In this document: positions 1-8,585 of the stretch, one piece after another
Layout: each line of letters opens with the position of its first letter
Position numbering within the stretch: the stretch's first letter is position 1
From: Providencia burhodogranariea DSM 19968
GTDB lineage: Bacteria; Pseudomonadota; Gammaproteobacteria; Enterobacterales; Enterobacteriaceae
Direction of reading: 5' to 3'
Length of the DNA: 61,271 nt
Assembly (NCBI RefSeq): GCF_000314855.2
Contig: NZ_KB233227.1
Span: 126,336 to 187,606 of the forward strand
The notes under the pieces: generated by a model
Seen by the model: only the letters and a program-made list of their open reading frames with translations
Databases searched by the model: none
What the model was told of the DNA's origin: nothing
Translations under genes and position numbers: made by a program

Positions 1-1
1 A

Positions 2-193
2 GGGCGAAAAGTGAATCTTTTAAATAATGATCATATGGATTGGGAGCTTTATAAGCTCCGACATTTTGTTGAAAATGCATTTGCTCGGATTAAACATTTT
101 AGAGCGATATCAAGTCGATATGACAAATTGGCGATAAATTACTCATCGATGGTCGCATTATCATTGATTATGATGTGGTTACCAAAACACTGA
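2..193 (+). pseudogene. IS5-family transposase, C-terminal fragment (cut by window edge)
   Basis: The frame is open from the window edge to the TGA at 191-193, so only the C-terminal end of the protein is visible. The stretch HFVENAFARIKHFRAI followed by SRYDKLAINY is the hallmark C-terminal segment of IS5/IS427-type DDE transposases and carries the catalytic Glu (in VEN). Whether the element is complete to the left cannot be seen. No second transposase frame or obvious terminal repeat was found inside the window, so this may be one end of an IS or an isolated remnant. It marks the left border of an accessory stretch. Confidence 0.75.
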
Positions 194-209
194 TGAGCAA
201 TTTTTACAC

Positions 210-242
210 AAAGATCAACAGCCCCTAGGGCTGTCGATCTTT
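210..242. terminator. Strong hairpin after transposase
   Basis: A 15-bp stem with one mismatch (arms 210-224 and 228-242) and a 3-nt loop lies 17 bases after the transposase stop. A T-rich stretch follows a few bases later, so it probably works as a terminator. Confidence 0.6.
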
Positions 243-630
243 ACTGCTTATTTTTACTGTGTCAAATGATCAAAACAGCAGCAATCTCATCATGCTAAGT
301 ATTAAGCCGATTAAAAAAACATCATCATAAATCTAAATTTCTAATAAAAATCCCTTAGTGCTCGATTAAAGAACGTTTCACTCATTTTATTCTATGTTAA
401 GAGGAGCTTACTTAGTTTACTAAGCGGCAGCTCTCTCGCCTTGCCTCTTGTTACCTTAAGAAAGATCTTTAATTCGAATGAAAATTGGCCTTCAAAGGTC
501 AACAGCGCCTTGTAAGGACAGGAGAACCTATGCTGATTTACGGATTGATCAGTGTATTAACCACCAATTGACCGACCGACGGTCAGTTGGTAAGGTTGAG
601 TATAACAAGCTCATCACATCAGAGATTATC
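243..630. other. Intergenic stretch before the broken efflux gene
   Basis: No convincing gene is seen. The frame that runs into the efflux gene from 478 has no family-like sequence before the ATG at 631. The only clear structure is the palindrome at 564-590, annotated separately. The DNA is AT-rich until about 390 and becomes more balanced towards the efflux gene. Confidence 0.5.
564..590. promoter_or_regulatory. TetR-type operator-like palindrome
   Basis: Arms CCAATTGACCG and CGGTCAGTTGG form an 11-bp inverted repeat with one mismatch and a 5-nt spacer, about 40 bases upstream of the efflux gene start. Operators of this GACCG/CGGTC type are common for TetR repressors of efflux pumps. No TetR gene is present in the window, so the regulator was probably lost or lies elsewhere. 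Confidence 0.45.
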
Positions 631-2110
631 ATGCGTTTAAGCCGTCATCATGCAGCACTGGCAGCAGCCTATCTGGGGACTTTTCTTGCCTCACTGGATA
701 TCAGTATCGTTAACGTAGCTTTACCGACAATGCAGAGCGCACTACATACTAATATTGCCGGCTTACAGTGGGTGATTAATGCCTACGCTATTTGCCTGTC
801 TGCTTTTATGCTTTGCGCTGGACCACTTGCTGACCGATATGGTCATAAGCGAGCTTGGTTGTGTGGCTTGGTGTTGTTTACCTCGGGATCAGTACTATGT
901 GGTATGGCACCTAACTTAGTGGTGCTGTTGACTGGACGAGCGATCCAAGGGGGGTCCGCGGCATTACTCATTTCAGGAGCAATGCCTATCTTGAGTCACG
1001 CTTTTCCCGATGCTCGCCAGCGTGCACATGTTATAGGTGGATGGTCTGCTTTTAGCGCGTTGTCGCTTATTCTTGGCCCGCTGTTAGGAGGAATTCTGCT
1101 TGAATGGCTGGGTTGGCAGAGTATTTTTTTGGTTAATATTCCATTGTGTTTAGTGGCATTTGTTGTAGGGGGTTGGGGAATACCTGAGCGTAAATATCCC
1201 AATCATGCAGCTCTGGATACTGTGGGACAGCTGCTGGGGATTTTATCTTTGGGGGCGCTGGCATGGGGAATGATTGAGGCAGGTAATTACGGTTTTAGTG
1301 GCATATTACCGCTGACTATTCTTACTTTCGCCGTGGTAGGTTTTATCCTTTTCGCTCTGGTAGAGAAACGAACCTCACGACCGCTACTGCCGTTGAAATT
1401 GTTACGTAAACAGGCATTTGTCAGCTTAAATGTAGCATCATTTATTCTTGGCTTTTCTTATTACAGCTGTTTGTTCTTCTTCTCGATTTTTCTGCAACAG
1501 GTTCAGGGCTGGGCGCCAGCAGATGCGGGTTGGCGTATGTTACCATTGTTCGCTGTCACTGGTTTGGTATCACTGCTCTTTGGTCGTATCAGTGCAAGGC
1601 TACCAATGCGTGGATTAATAGTTACCGGTTTCGCAGTGTCAGGGCTGTCGATGACCGCTATGGTGCTACTGCATGCTCAGACATCTTACTGGCTAGTCGG
1701 GGGATTATTTGCTCTGCTGGGGATAGGTGCCGGGCATTAGTATGTTGGTGATGGCCATGGCTCCCTCAGAGCAAGCAGGGTCGGTTTCGGCCTTGATGAA
1801 TGCACTGCGTCAAGCAGGAATGACTATCGGTATTGCATTACTCGGTACGTTAATGAGTGGGCAGGCGATTCGTACACTCACCAGTTCCCTTGGCGCTAGC
1901 GGTATTGATGATGCAGCGCAGATTGCTAAGCTTGCGGTGATGCGACATCTGCCTTCGTCGGCTGTGACTGATTTTATCGTTCGCTATACGATAGCCATGG
2001 AGAGTGGTTTTCATCTTGCGATGCTGTGTGCTGGGATCGCTTGTTTTGTGGCGATGATATTGCTGATGCGTTTGCATCCAGCAACGGATACGAAAAAGAA
2101 GCCGGAGTGA
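631..2110 (+). pseudogene. DHA2-type (EmrB/QacA-like) MFS drug efflux transporter, frameshifted
   Basis: The first frame (ATG 631, TAG 1738-1740) encodes the N-terminal part of a 14-helix MFS antiporter: the motif LDISIVNVALP near residue 25, the loop motif GPLADRYGHKRAW near residue 65 and the motif-C-like segment SLILGPLLGGILLEWLGWQSIF. The remaining helices, including APSEQAGSVSALMNALRQAG, continue in the +1 frame from about 1727 to 2110. A single-base change near 1727-1740 therefore broke one gene. Codon use is clearly more GC-rich than in neighbouring genes, which suggests transfer from another lineage. A sequencing error is possible because both halves remain otherwise intact. The start at 631 was chosen because family similarity begins there. 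Confidence 0.8.
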
Positions 2111-2216
2111 TTTTATGCATTCATAGGTGATAAAAATAGTTTAAAGTGGAGTCAAAATAGTAAAGCCATCGCGGATGAAGAGCGGCTATCAGTGGCAGCT
2201 TGCGGGCAGCGTTATT

Positions 2217-3497
2217 TTAATCTCTGATATTCTCTGAATGTGTTTTGTTAGCGTTATCGATTAAATTATTTTTTCTTAAAAATTTGTCCATGATAATAAA
2301 TCCAAATGTAGGCAATACGGCGATAAGTATGATGAGCATCCATGTATATTGATATCCAAAATTATCAATGGCGAAACCAATCAATATAAAACTTGGCATA
2401 AGGAAAATATATCGTATAGAGATTGAAAAACTTTGGATTCGTCCTCTATGACTTATTGGAGATTGGTTTGCTAAATAGATCCCTTCTTTCGTATAAAGTA
2501 GAATTTCACCTGCTGATAAGAAAAACCACGCAATAAACTGTGTTGGTATCATTTTTCCTGACATAACAAGTAAATAGCCAACTGAGAAAAAAATACCCGA
2601 ATAGGCAAGAGTAATAATATCCGATTTTTTTGAAGTTAACGTTATTAATATAGGCGTTATTAAAACAATAGCTAAACAGGAGAAAGTACAGAGTTGCCCA
2701 AATAGAACAGGACCATAGCTATCAAACATAAAATTCAAATACAGTGGGTTAGCTACAGTCATTTGAGTCATAACCACCCACATTAAAGAACATAGAAATG
2801 AAAAAATAATAATTCTTGGTCTTTCAGATAGTATCGTCCAGATAGTACCTGCAATAGGTTGCTCAAATTCTACGTTCGATAATACTTTTTGAGTTGTTAT
2901 TTTTTCTTTATAAATAGATGTCACACCAAATAAAACGATTAGTGCTCCTATCAGAGACGTTAAACCATTCCCCCAAAATATCCAATGGGTATGATCCCAA
3001 AATAGATATCCTGCAACAAGAGGACCGACGGATGAGCCTAAATTAAATGCTAGGTAACTTAAGGACATTATTGCATCTCGATTCTTAGGATTTGATAAAT
3101 CAGCTACTAATGCATTACTTGCAGGGAGTGCTAAACCAAAAAATAAATAGGCCCCGAATAATAAGAAAGGGATAACGATAGGAGTACTTAAGAAAAACCC
3201 ACATGCGAGTAAAACAACAGCACCGGCAAGCTCTCCGTATACGAAAACGTGTTTATGACCGATCTTATCTGATAACTTGCCTCCTAACATACTACCGATA
3301 AAATATGCCCCCGTAACCCCCATAGTCAAAGAGGTTGCAATTGTTGCTGAGTAATTGAATCGCTCAGTCAGCAGTAGCAACATAAAAGGTAAAATAAAAT
3401 TACCTAAGCCAAGAATGAGTCTTGCTATGGCGATGAAATAGATATTGGATGGTAACCCTATATAAACTATGGCTGCTCCTAGTATTTTCTTTATCAT
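2217..3497 (-). CDS. MFS transporter, probable product exporter of the aaRS-like cluster
   Basis: A 426-residue, 12-helix MFS protein of the DHA1 drug-efflux type. The loop motif GGKLSDKIGHKHVFVYG lies about residue 75 and a motif-C-like stretch with GSSVGPLVAGYLF about residue 140. I chose the ATG at 3497 because AGGA lies seven bases upstream; the upstream in-frame ATG at 3518 has no ribosome binding site. It is the last gene of the minus-strand cluster, about 85 bases after the ProRS-like gene, and shares its very AT-rich composition. Export of the cluster's product, and thereby self-protection, is the likely role by inference; the substrate is not evident from the sequence. Confidence 0.75.
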   Translation of the reverse strand: MIKKILGAAIVYIGLPSNIYFIAIARLILGLGNFILPFMLLLLTERFNYSATIATSLTMGVTGAYFIGSMLGGKLSDKIGHKHVFVYGELAGAVVLLACGFFLSTPIVIPFLLFGAYLFFGLALPASNALVADLSNPKNRDAIMSLSYLAFNLGSSVGPLVAGYLFWDHTHWIFWGNGLTSLIGALIVLFGVTSIYKEKITTQKVLSNVEFEQPIAGTIWTILSERPRIIIFSFLCSLMWVVMTQMTVANPLYLNFMFDSYGPVLFGQLCTFSCLAIVLITPILITLTSKKSDIITLAYSGIFFSVGYLLVMSGKMIPTQFIAWFFLSAGEILLYTKEGIYLANQSPISHRGRIQSFSISIRYIFLMPSFILIGFAIDNFGYQYTWMLIILIAVLPTFGFIIMDKFLRKNNLIDNANKTHSENIRD

Positions 3498-3583
3498 TAT
3501 TTTTCCTTTTAGACTCATTAACTAGGAATTAATGTCTTAAATTTATCTTTAATTTATTGATTGGTAATTATAAAAATTAATTT

Positions 3584-4726
3584 TTAATCAGTTTTAATGT
3601 TGAAGTATCTATATGCATCTTTTTTTATAATTGATGATAGGTGAGGTTCATCTAAGTATTTATTGTTGTCTCTGCTCTTAATGACTATTTCTTGATTGTG
3701 AATAATTAATTTATGAGGAATTCCAAGATAATCAGAAAAATGTTCTTTTTCGATTCGTTTAATTTTCCGGCGATCATCTATCAATATCCGACTTTCCGGA
3801 ATGTTTAAATGATTTATAAAATTCATGCATTTACATATATCTTTATTATTAAAGGGGATTATTGCAATATCAAATGGGCGTATTTTTTGGGGTAGATTGA
3901 ATCCTTTGCAATCGCGATAATAGTCAAAAATAATAAAAAATAGTCGTTGGAGTCCTAAGCCATAAGTGACGAACTTTGCATTCATATTTTTATTTGAAGT
4001 GTTACAATAGCGAGCTGCTACTTTTTTATCTTTTCCATATTCATATGCCATTGCTAAACTTATAGCAGAAACACCATTAAAACGCTCTTCTCCATCATTA
4101 TGAATATAAAAATATTCGTAAAAATTTCGTTCTTTATTATAAGTATACTCAATAGGTATACAGAAAAAATTAGCTAAATGTAAGGTGTATCTATGAAATA
4201 ATATAATGGTTAATTCTTTCTTAGATATATCTTCATATAAACAAGCACCAGCAAGCATTTTAAACTCTCTTGTTTTTAGAATACTTTGAACTTGGCTAAG
4301 TTGGCGATAAAATTTAGTTGAAAGCATTATTTTTATTGGTAGCTGCCTATAACTTTGAAGTCCTTCTTTAAGGATATGTAATAATAGTGGCTCAGGTGTT
4401 GATAGCAAATGGTAGCGTGCCATTTTTCCTTTTAGAAAAATAAATTGTTCAAGAAAACCGTTATGGAATTGTTCACCCAATGATAAAATATCAGTCGGGA
4501 TTAATTGGGTTATATCCATATGATTAAATTCGAATTTTTCAGCTTCTTGAATACAGCAATGCTCAATCGCAGTTAATATTTTATTACCAATAGGTAAGAA
4601 TATAGGTATTCCTTTTTCTATAATTTGATAAAAAGGTCCAGAGTTTAATAAAGATATAGTTGAATTTTGAGCTAAAATTGTAGGTAAGCGATACTTTTCA
4701 ATGAATAGTTGTTTGGTTAATTTCAT
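3584..4726 (-). CDS. Prolyl-tRNA synthetase-like class II aminoacyl-tRNA synthetase paralogue
   Basis: A 380-residue protein with the fold order of subclass IIa synthetases. Residues about 30-120 resemble the ProRS motif 1 region (PIFLPIGNKILTAIE). Residues about 139-166 resemble motif 2, with TREF where ProRS has a similar RxxEF. Residues 255-270 (YGLGLQRLFF) are motif 3 with Arg261. Residues about 281-355 resemble the anticodon-binding domain (PFDIAIIP). ProRS is normally near 570 residues with an editing insert or about 430 or more without, so this is a shortened paralogue. The ATG at 4726 is preferred over an upstream TTG at 4738 because GAGTG precedes it. It probably activates an amino acid, or makes an amide or ester bond, in a biosynthetic pathway rather than charging tRNA. 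A ThrRS- or SerRS-like origin is less likely but not excluded. Confidence 0.65.
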   Translation of the reverse strand: MKLTKQLFIEKYRLPTILAQNSTISLLNSGPFYQIIEKGIPIFLPIGNKILTAIEHCCIQEAEKFEFNHMDITQLIPTDILSLGEQFHNGFLEQFIFLKGKMARYHLLSTPEPLLLHILKEGLQSYRQLPIKIMLSTKFYRQLSQVQSILKTREFKMLAGACLYEDISKKELTIILFHRYTLHLANFFCIPIEYTYNKERNFYEYFYIHNDGEERFNGVSAISLAMAYEYGKDKKVAARYCNTSNKNMNAKFVTYGLGLQRLFFIIFDYYRDCKGFNLPQKIRPFDIAIIPFNNKDICKCMNFINHLNIPESRILIDDRRKIKRIEKEHFSDYLGIPHKLIIHNQEIVIKSRDNNKYLDEPHLSSIIKKDAYRYFNIKTD

Positions 4727-4968
4727 GTGAACACTCAATATAATCTATACCATTAATACTTCTAGCTACATGATTATTTATTACTCTCAATTATCTTAAC
4801 TACATAGATAATTGTACGTCTAGCAAAATCTTCTCTTGTTACTATCATGCATATCGAATTAATTTGGCATATTATTTTTATGTTAGAAAAAGAAATAACT
4901 CTAATTTAATAAGAGTTATTTCCACTAGGATAATAGTATCATTAAATGTGCGTTATTTTTTTAATGAT
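4727..4968. other. Intergenic region between the second LeuRS gene and the ProRS-like gene
   Basis: About 240 bases of AT-rich DNA with the hairpin at 4892-4922 but no gene. A separate promoter for the last two cluster genes could lie here on the minus strand; I see no strong -35/-10 pair. Confidence 0.4.
4892..4922 (-). terminator. Hairpin with T-tract downstream of second LeuRS gene
   Basis: A perfect 11-bp stem (arms 4892-4902 and 4912-4922) with a 9-nt loop. Read on the minus strand it lies about 46 bases after the LeuRS stop and is followed by TTTTT. The stem is AT-rich, so termination may be partial. It would split the cluster transcript or attenuate the last two genes. Confidence 0.5.
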
Positions 4969-7434
4969 TTAATTCGTTACTATATTCACGAGCTTATTAG
5001 GAACAATGATGATTCGATTTATATTCTTTCCTGTAATATATTTTTGAACTTCTCTTAGGGAAAATAATTCATCTTTTACCATTTGTTCTGAAGCATCGAT
5101 ACAGATAAGGTGCTGAGCACGCAATTTTCCGTTTATTTGAACTGCAATAGTGACGGTATCTTGAATAATAGCTAATTCATCTACTTTAGGCCATTTTTCA
5201 GTAATAAGCGCATTGTCATGCCCTAGGATACGCCATAGAACATGTGTAACATGAGGAATAATAGGAGATAACATAATAACGATGCAATCTAATACTTCTT
5301 GCGCTACTGTTTTGTCTTCCTGGCTATTTATCACAAATTTATTATATGTGTTCATCAACTCCATTACAGCAGCAATTGCAGTATTGAAGCTTAGTCTTGT
5401 CTCCATAACATCAGTGACTTTCTCTAAGGTTTCATGGAGTTTTCTTCTTAAGCTTGTCTGTTCAATAGTAATAGCTTTATTTGAGTGAAACTGTTTGGTT
5501 AAGTTACTATTGGTATAGCGATGTACTGTATTCCATAGTTTATTAATAAACTTATAAGAGCCATCAACTCCAGCATCTGACCATTCAAGCCGCTGATCAG
5601 GAGGGGCGCTAAACATGATAAAGAGACGTAAGGTATCAGCTCCATATTTATCAATATAATCTTGAGGATTTACTACATTTCCTTTTGATTTAGACATTTT
5701 TGTGCCGTCTTTAAGCACCATTCCTTGGGTAAATAAACGGGTAAACGGCTCGTTCGATGTTAGTAATCCTTCATCACGCATTACTTTATGAATAAATCTT
5801 GCATACAGTAAGTGTAAAATAGCATGCTCTATTCCTCCAATGTATAAATCGACGGGAGCCCAATAATTAGTTCTTTTATCTAACATCATGTTCTGTTGGT
5901 CAGCACATGTAAACCGAGCATAATACCAAGATGATTCGACAAAAGTATCAAAAGTATCCGTTTCTCTAACGGCATTTTTTCCACAAGAAGGGCAATTCAC
6001 GTGATAAAATTCAGGTATATTTTTAAGCACATTTGATTTATCTGTGAATTCAAACTGTTCTGGGAGTACAACAGGAAGATCGTCTTCAGGTACCGGCACA
6101 GTTCCACAATCAGCACAATAGATGATTGGTATTGGAGCTCCCCAATAGCGTTGGCGAGAAACTCCCCAATCTCGAAGTCTATATTTCGTCTCTAGCGTTG
6201 CAGCTCCTTTTTTATTTAGCTGTTGAATGATTTTATTAATAGCTTCTTCACTTGATAGCCCATTAAATTGACCTGAGTTTATTAAAACTCCTTTTCCGAT
6301 AAACAAATTCTCAATATTGGTATTTTGTTCATCAATAGATTTTATGACTTGCTTGATGGGTAAGTTATAGAGGCTAGCAAACTCGTGATCACGTTCATCA
6401 TGTGCTGGAACCCCCATTATTGCTCCAGTCCCATAGTCAGACAAAATATAATTAGCTATCCATATTGGTATTTCTTCTCCGTTTAACGGATTGATAGCGG
6501 TAAAGCCCGTGTGAATACCTTTCTTTATTAGTGTTGCTAAATCAGATTCAGCCGTAGACATTTGCCTACATTTATCGGTAAAAAGTTTTATGTTAGATCT
6601 TTGCTCCGCTAACTTTCGTACAAAAATGTGATCTGAAGCTAGTGCGATAAAACTGCAACCAAAAATTGTATCGGGTCTGGATGTAAAGACTTCAACTATC
6701 TCTTCAGTGTCTTTGATCTTGAATTTAATCTGGGCGCCTACAGATTTTCCAATCCAATTTTTTTGCATTGCTTTAACTTGAACAGGCCATTCTTCCAAAT
6801 GATCTAAGCCATCGAGTAATTCTTCTGCATAATCTGTAATTTTTAAAAACCATTGAGAGATTTCTCTTTTCTCTACTAAAGCATCTGAACGCCACCCGCG
6901 TCCATTTATAACTTGTTCATTGGCAAGAACCGTTTCGTCTACAGGATCCCAATTAACGATTGATTTTTTCTTATATGCGAGTCCTCTTTCATATAATCTT
7001 AAAAAAAGCCACTGTTCCCATTTGTAGTAATCAGGAGAACAGGTAGATATCTCTCTAGACCAATCGTATCCATACCCCATTTGTTTTAGTTGCTTTCGCA
7101 TGTTGTTTATATTTGTGTATGTCCAAGAGGCAGGATGAGTTTTATTTTTAATAGCTGCATTTTCGGCTGGTAACCCAAAAGCATCCCATCCCATGGGTTG
7201 AAATATGTTTTTTCCACACATTTTTTTATAACGAATAATAGCATCGCCTATGGAGTAGTTTCTAACATGACCCATATGAATATTGCCACTAGGATAAGGG
7301 AACATACAAAGTGAATAGAATTTTTCGCCGGAGTTATTCTCATCCGCAAGAAAAGTTTTTTCTAACAACCAGTATGATTGTGCTTCATATTCGATATCTT
7401 TAGCGTTGTAGATTTCATTTGTTTCTATGGACAT
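4969..7434 (-). CDS. leuS: Leucyl-tRNA synthetase, second copy in cluster (probable immunity target)
   Basis: A complete 821-residue class I synthetase that charges tRNA(Leu). HMGH (HIGH motif) is at residues 53-56 after PYPSG, KMSKS at about 579-583, and the editing domain is intact with TSRPDTIFG and GVPAHDERD. The C-terminus ends in the usual basic segment. The ATG at 7434 is preferred over the GTG at 7449 because GGTGA lies about 12 bases upstream. The housekeeping leuS of Enterobacterales lies at a different locus, next to lptE. This copy has NWDPVDETVLANEQVINGRG, which looks more like LeuRS of other gammaproteobacteria than the E. coli type, so it seems acquired rather than duplicated in place. 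Its place beside an S66 peptidase, exporter and synthetase paralogues suggests a drug-insensitive replacement. Confidence 0.93.
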   Translation of the reverse strand: MSIETNEIYNAKDIEYEAQSYWLLEKTFLADENNSGEKFYSLCMFPYPSGNIHMGHVRNYSIGDAIIRYKKMCGKNIFQPMGWDAFGLPAENAAIKNKTHPASWTYTNINNMRKQLKQMGYGYDWSREISTCSPDYYKWEQWLFLRLYERGLAYKKKSIVNWDPVDETVLANEQVINGRGWRSDALVEKREISQWFLKITDYAEELLDGLDHLEEWPVQVKAMQKNWIGKSVGAQIKFKIKDTEEIVEVFTSRPDTIFGCSFIALASDHIFVRKLAEQRSNIKLFTDKCRQMSTAESDLATLIKKGIHTGFTAINPLNGEEIPIWIANYILSDYGTGAIMGVPAHDERDHEFASLYNLPIKQVIKSIDEQNTNIENLFIGKGVLINSGQFNGLSSEEAINKIIQQLNKKGAATLETKYRLRDWGVSRQRYWGAPIPIIYCADCGTVPVPEDDLPVVLPEQFEFTDKSNVLKNIPEFYHVNCPSCGKNAVRETDTFDTFVESSWYYARFTCADQQNMMLDKRTNYWAPVDLYIGGIEHAILHLLYARFIHKVMRDEGLLTSNEPFTRLFTQGMVLKDGTKMSKSKGNVVNPQDYIDKYGADTLRLFIMFSAPPDQRLEWSDAGVDGSYKFINKLWNTVHRYTNSNLTKQFHSNKAITIEQTSLRRKLHETLEKVTDVMETRLSFNTAIAAVMELMNTYNKFVINSQEDKTVAQEVLDCIVIMLSPIIPHVTHVLWRILGHDNALITEKWPKVDELAIIQDTVTIAVQINGKLRAQHLICIDASEQMVKDELFSLREVQKYITGKNINRIIIVPNKLVNIVTN

Positions 7435-7452
7435 AAATTTAAGTATCACCTA

Positions 7453-7565
7453 TTATTTAATTATTTAATTATTTAATTATTTAATTATTTAATTATTTAA
7501 TTATTTAATTATTTAATTATTTAATTATTTAATTATTTAATTATTTAATTATTTAATTATTTAAT
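7453..7565. repeat. Tandem repeat of the 8-mer TTATTTAA, about 14 copies
   Basis: TTATTTAA is repeated without visible interruption for about 113 bases. The array fills almost the whole gap between the glyoxalase-like gene and the LeuRS gene. It also supplies the last codons and the TAA stop of the glyoxalase-like gene and ends about 18 bases before the LeuRS ATG. The 8-bp unit is not a multiple of three and has TAA in every frame. Such arrays change copy number by slippage, so this one may alter LeuRS expression. Confidence 0.95.
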
Positions 7566-7966
7566 CTATTGATGGAGTGAGTTTTTTTGTATTCTACAAA
7601 TTCAATTTGATAACCATCAGGATCCGTTGCAAACGCAATTATTGTTTCCCCATATTTTTTAGGGCCGGGCATTCGCACTACGTTCCCGCCATTTAAAATT
7701 ATTTTGTCGCATATAGCAAATACATCTTCAGTATATATGGCTATATGACCAAATCCATTCCCGATTTCGTATTCAGTAATTTCCCAATTATGAGTCAATT
7801 CAATCAATGCACCATCAAATTCTCCGCCATACCCAACATAAGCAATGGTGAATTTACCATTCGGAAAATCTTTACATATAAGCAAATCCATATTAAGTAT
7901 TTCAGTATAAAATTTAATGGATCGGGTAAGATTAGAAACCCTTAGCATTATGTGTGCAATACGCAT
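7553..7966 (-). CDS. Glyoxalase I (GloA)-like VOC family protein
   Basis: A 137-residue VOC protein close in pattern to lactoylglutathione lyase. It begins MRIAHIMLRVSNLTRSIKFY, followed by AYVGYGGEF, ELTHNWEITEYEIGNGFGHIAI and DPDGYQIEFVEY. The metal ligands expected for GloA are visible: His5, Glu near residue 54, His near 72 and Glu near 121. GGAAGGAT precedes the ATG. It lies 26 bases after the other VOC gene. The last residues and the stop codon lie inside the 8-bp repeat. True glyoxalase I activity is plausible, but in this setting it may instead modify or detoxify an intermediate. Confidence 0.8.
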   Translation of the reverse strand: MRIAHIMLRVSNLTRSIKFYTEILNMDLLICKDFPNGKFTIAYVGYGGEFDGALIELTHNWEITEYEIGNGFGHIAIYTEDVFAICDKIILNGGNVVRMPGPKKYGETIIAFATDPDGYQIEFVEYKKTHSINRLNN

Positions 7967-7992
7967 ATATAATCCTTCCCAGGAAGTGTTAG

Positions 7993-8583
7993 TTATTCAG
8001 ATAATGCAGGGTCATCAGCAGCTGTTGGCTCCTCTTCTAATTCCCATGTCACGCCAAATTTATCAGTAAAATATACAAAACTAATTGAACTTGAAATTAT
8101 TGATGATTTTAATTTTATATTTAAATTTGATTCTAAGCTTGCATTTGCGAAGAAAAAATCATCGGGATATACGGAGTCTAATTGATGAGGTTTATAATCT
8201 GAACTGAGGTTAATGGGAAAAACACCAGGGAAAGACTTAATTTTATTAAATGCATTATGAATATTTTTCACTCGTAATGCTATATGCCTAGGTCCGCCTA
8301 ATTCATTCGGTAAGAATTTTTTAGGTGGATTAATTGATTTGGGATTAATATAGCTAATAATTTCTAAAAAAATGGTAGTATTAGGGATCTTAAGGAAATT
8401 TATAGACACAACTACTTGCTCAGATCCGTCCAAAAATCCAGCACCTTTCGCAAAACCTGCATTTTTAAAATGCGGAAATGATTGAATTAGTTCAAAACCA
8501 AATAGAGATTGATAAAAATTTGTGGCTTCATCAATATCCTCTACAACAATATTAATATGGCCAAACTCTACTATCTCTAACAT
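7993..8583 (-). CDS. VOC superfamily protein, function unknown
   Basis: A 196-residue protein with two beta-alpha-beta-beta-beta-type halves: FGHINIVVEDIDEATNFYQSLFGF at the start and GGPRHIALRVKNIHNAFNKI about residue 95, ending with FVYFTDKFGVTWELEE. These match the vicinal oxygen chelate fold of dioxygenases, isomerases and glyoxalases. Candidate metal ligands are His9, His98 and a C-terminal Glu. The ATG lies two bases after the stop of the preceding nucleoside phosphorylase gene, so the two are probably translationally coupled. The substrate cannot be inferred. Confidence 0.65.
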   Translation of the reverse strand: MLEIVEFGHINIVVEDIDEATNFYQSLFGFELIQSFPHFKNAGFAKGAGFLDGSEQVVVSINFLKIPNTTIFLEIISYINPKSINPPKKFLPNELGGPRHIALRVKNIHNAFNKIKSFPGVFPINLSSDYKPHQLDSVYPDDFFFANASLESNLNIKLKSSIISSSISFVYFTDKFGVTWELEEEPTAADDPALSE

Positions 8584-8585
8584 AA

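Noticed and set aside
478-630. N-terminal extension of the efflux gene from 478
   Set aside because: The extra residues show no MFS character, overlap the operator-like palindrome and have no ribosome binding site; similarity starts at the ATG at 631.
4739-4968. T-box riboswitch between the LeuRS and ProRS-like genes
   Set aside because: A hairpin with T-tract is present, but I see no T-box conserved bulge sequence, and T-boxes are rare in gammaproteobacteria.
7453-7565. CRISPR array or ERIC-type element
   Set aside because: The repeat unit is only 8 bp with no spacers and no cas genes nearby; it is a simple tandem repeat.
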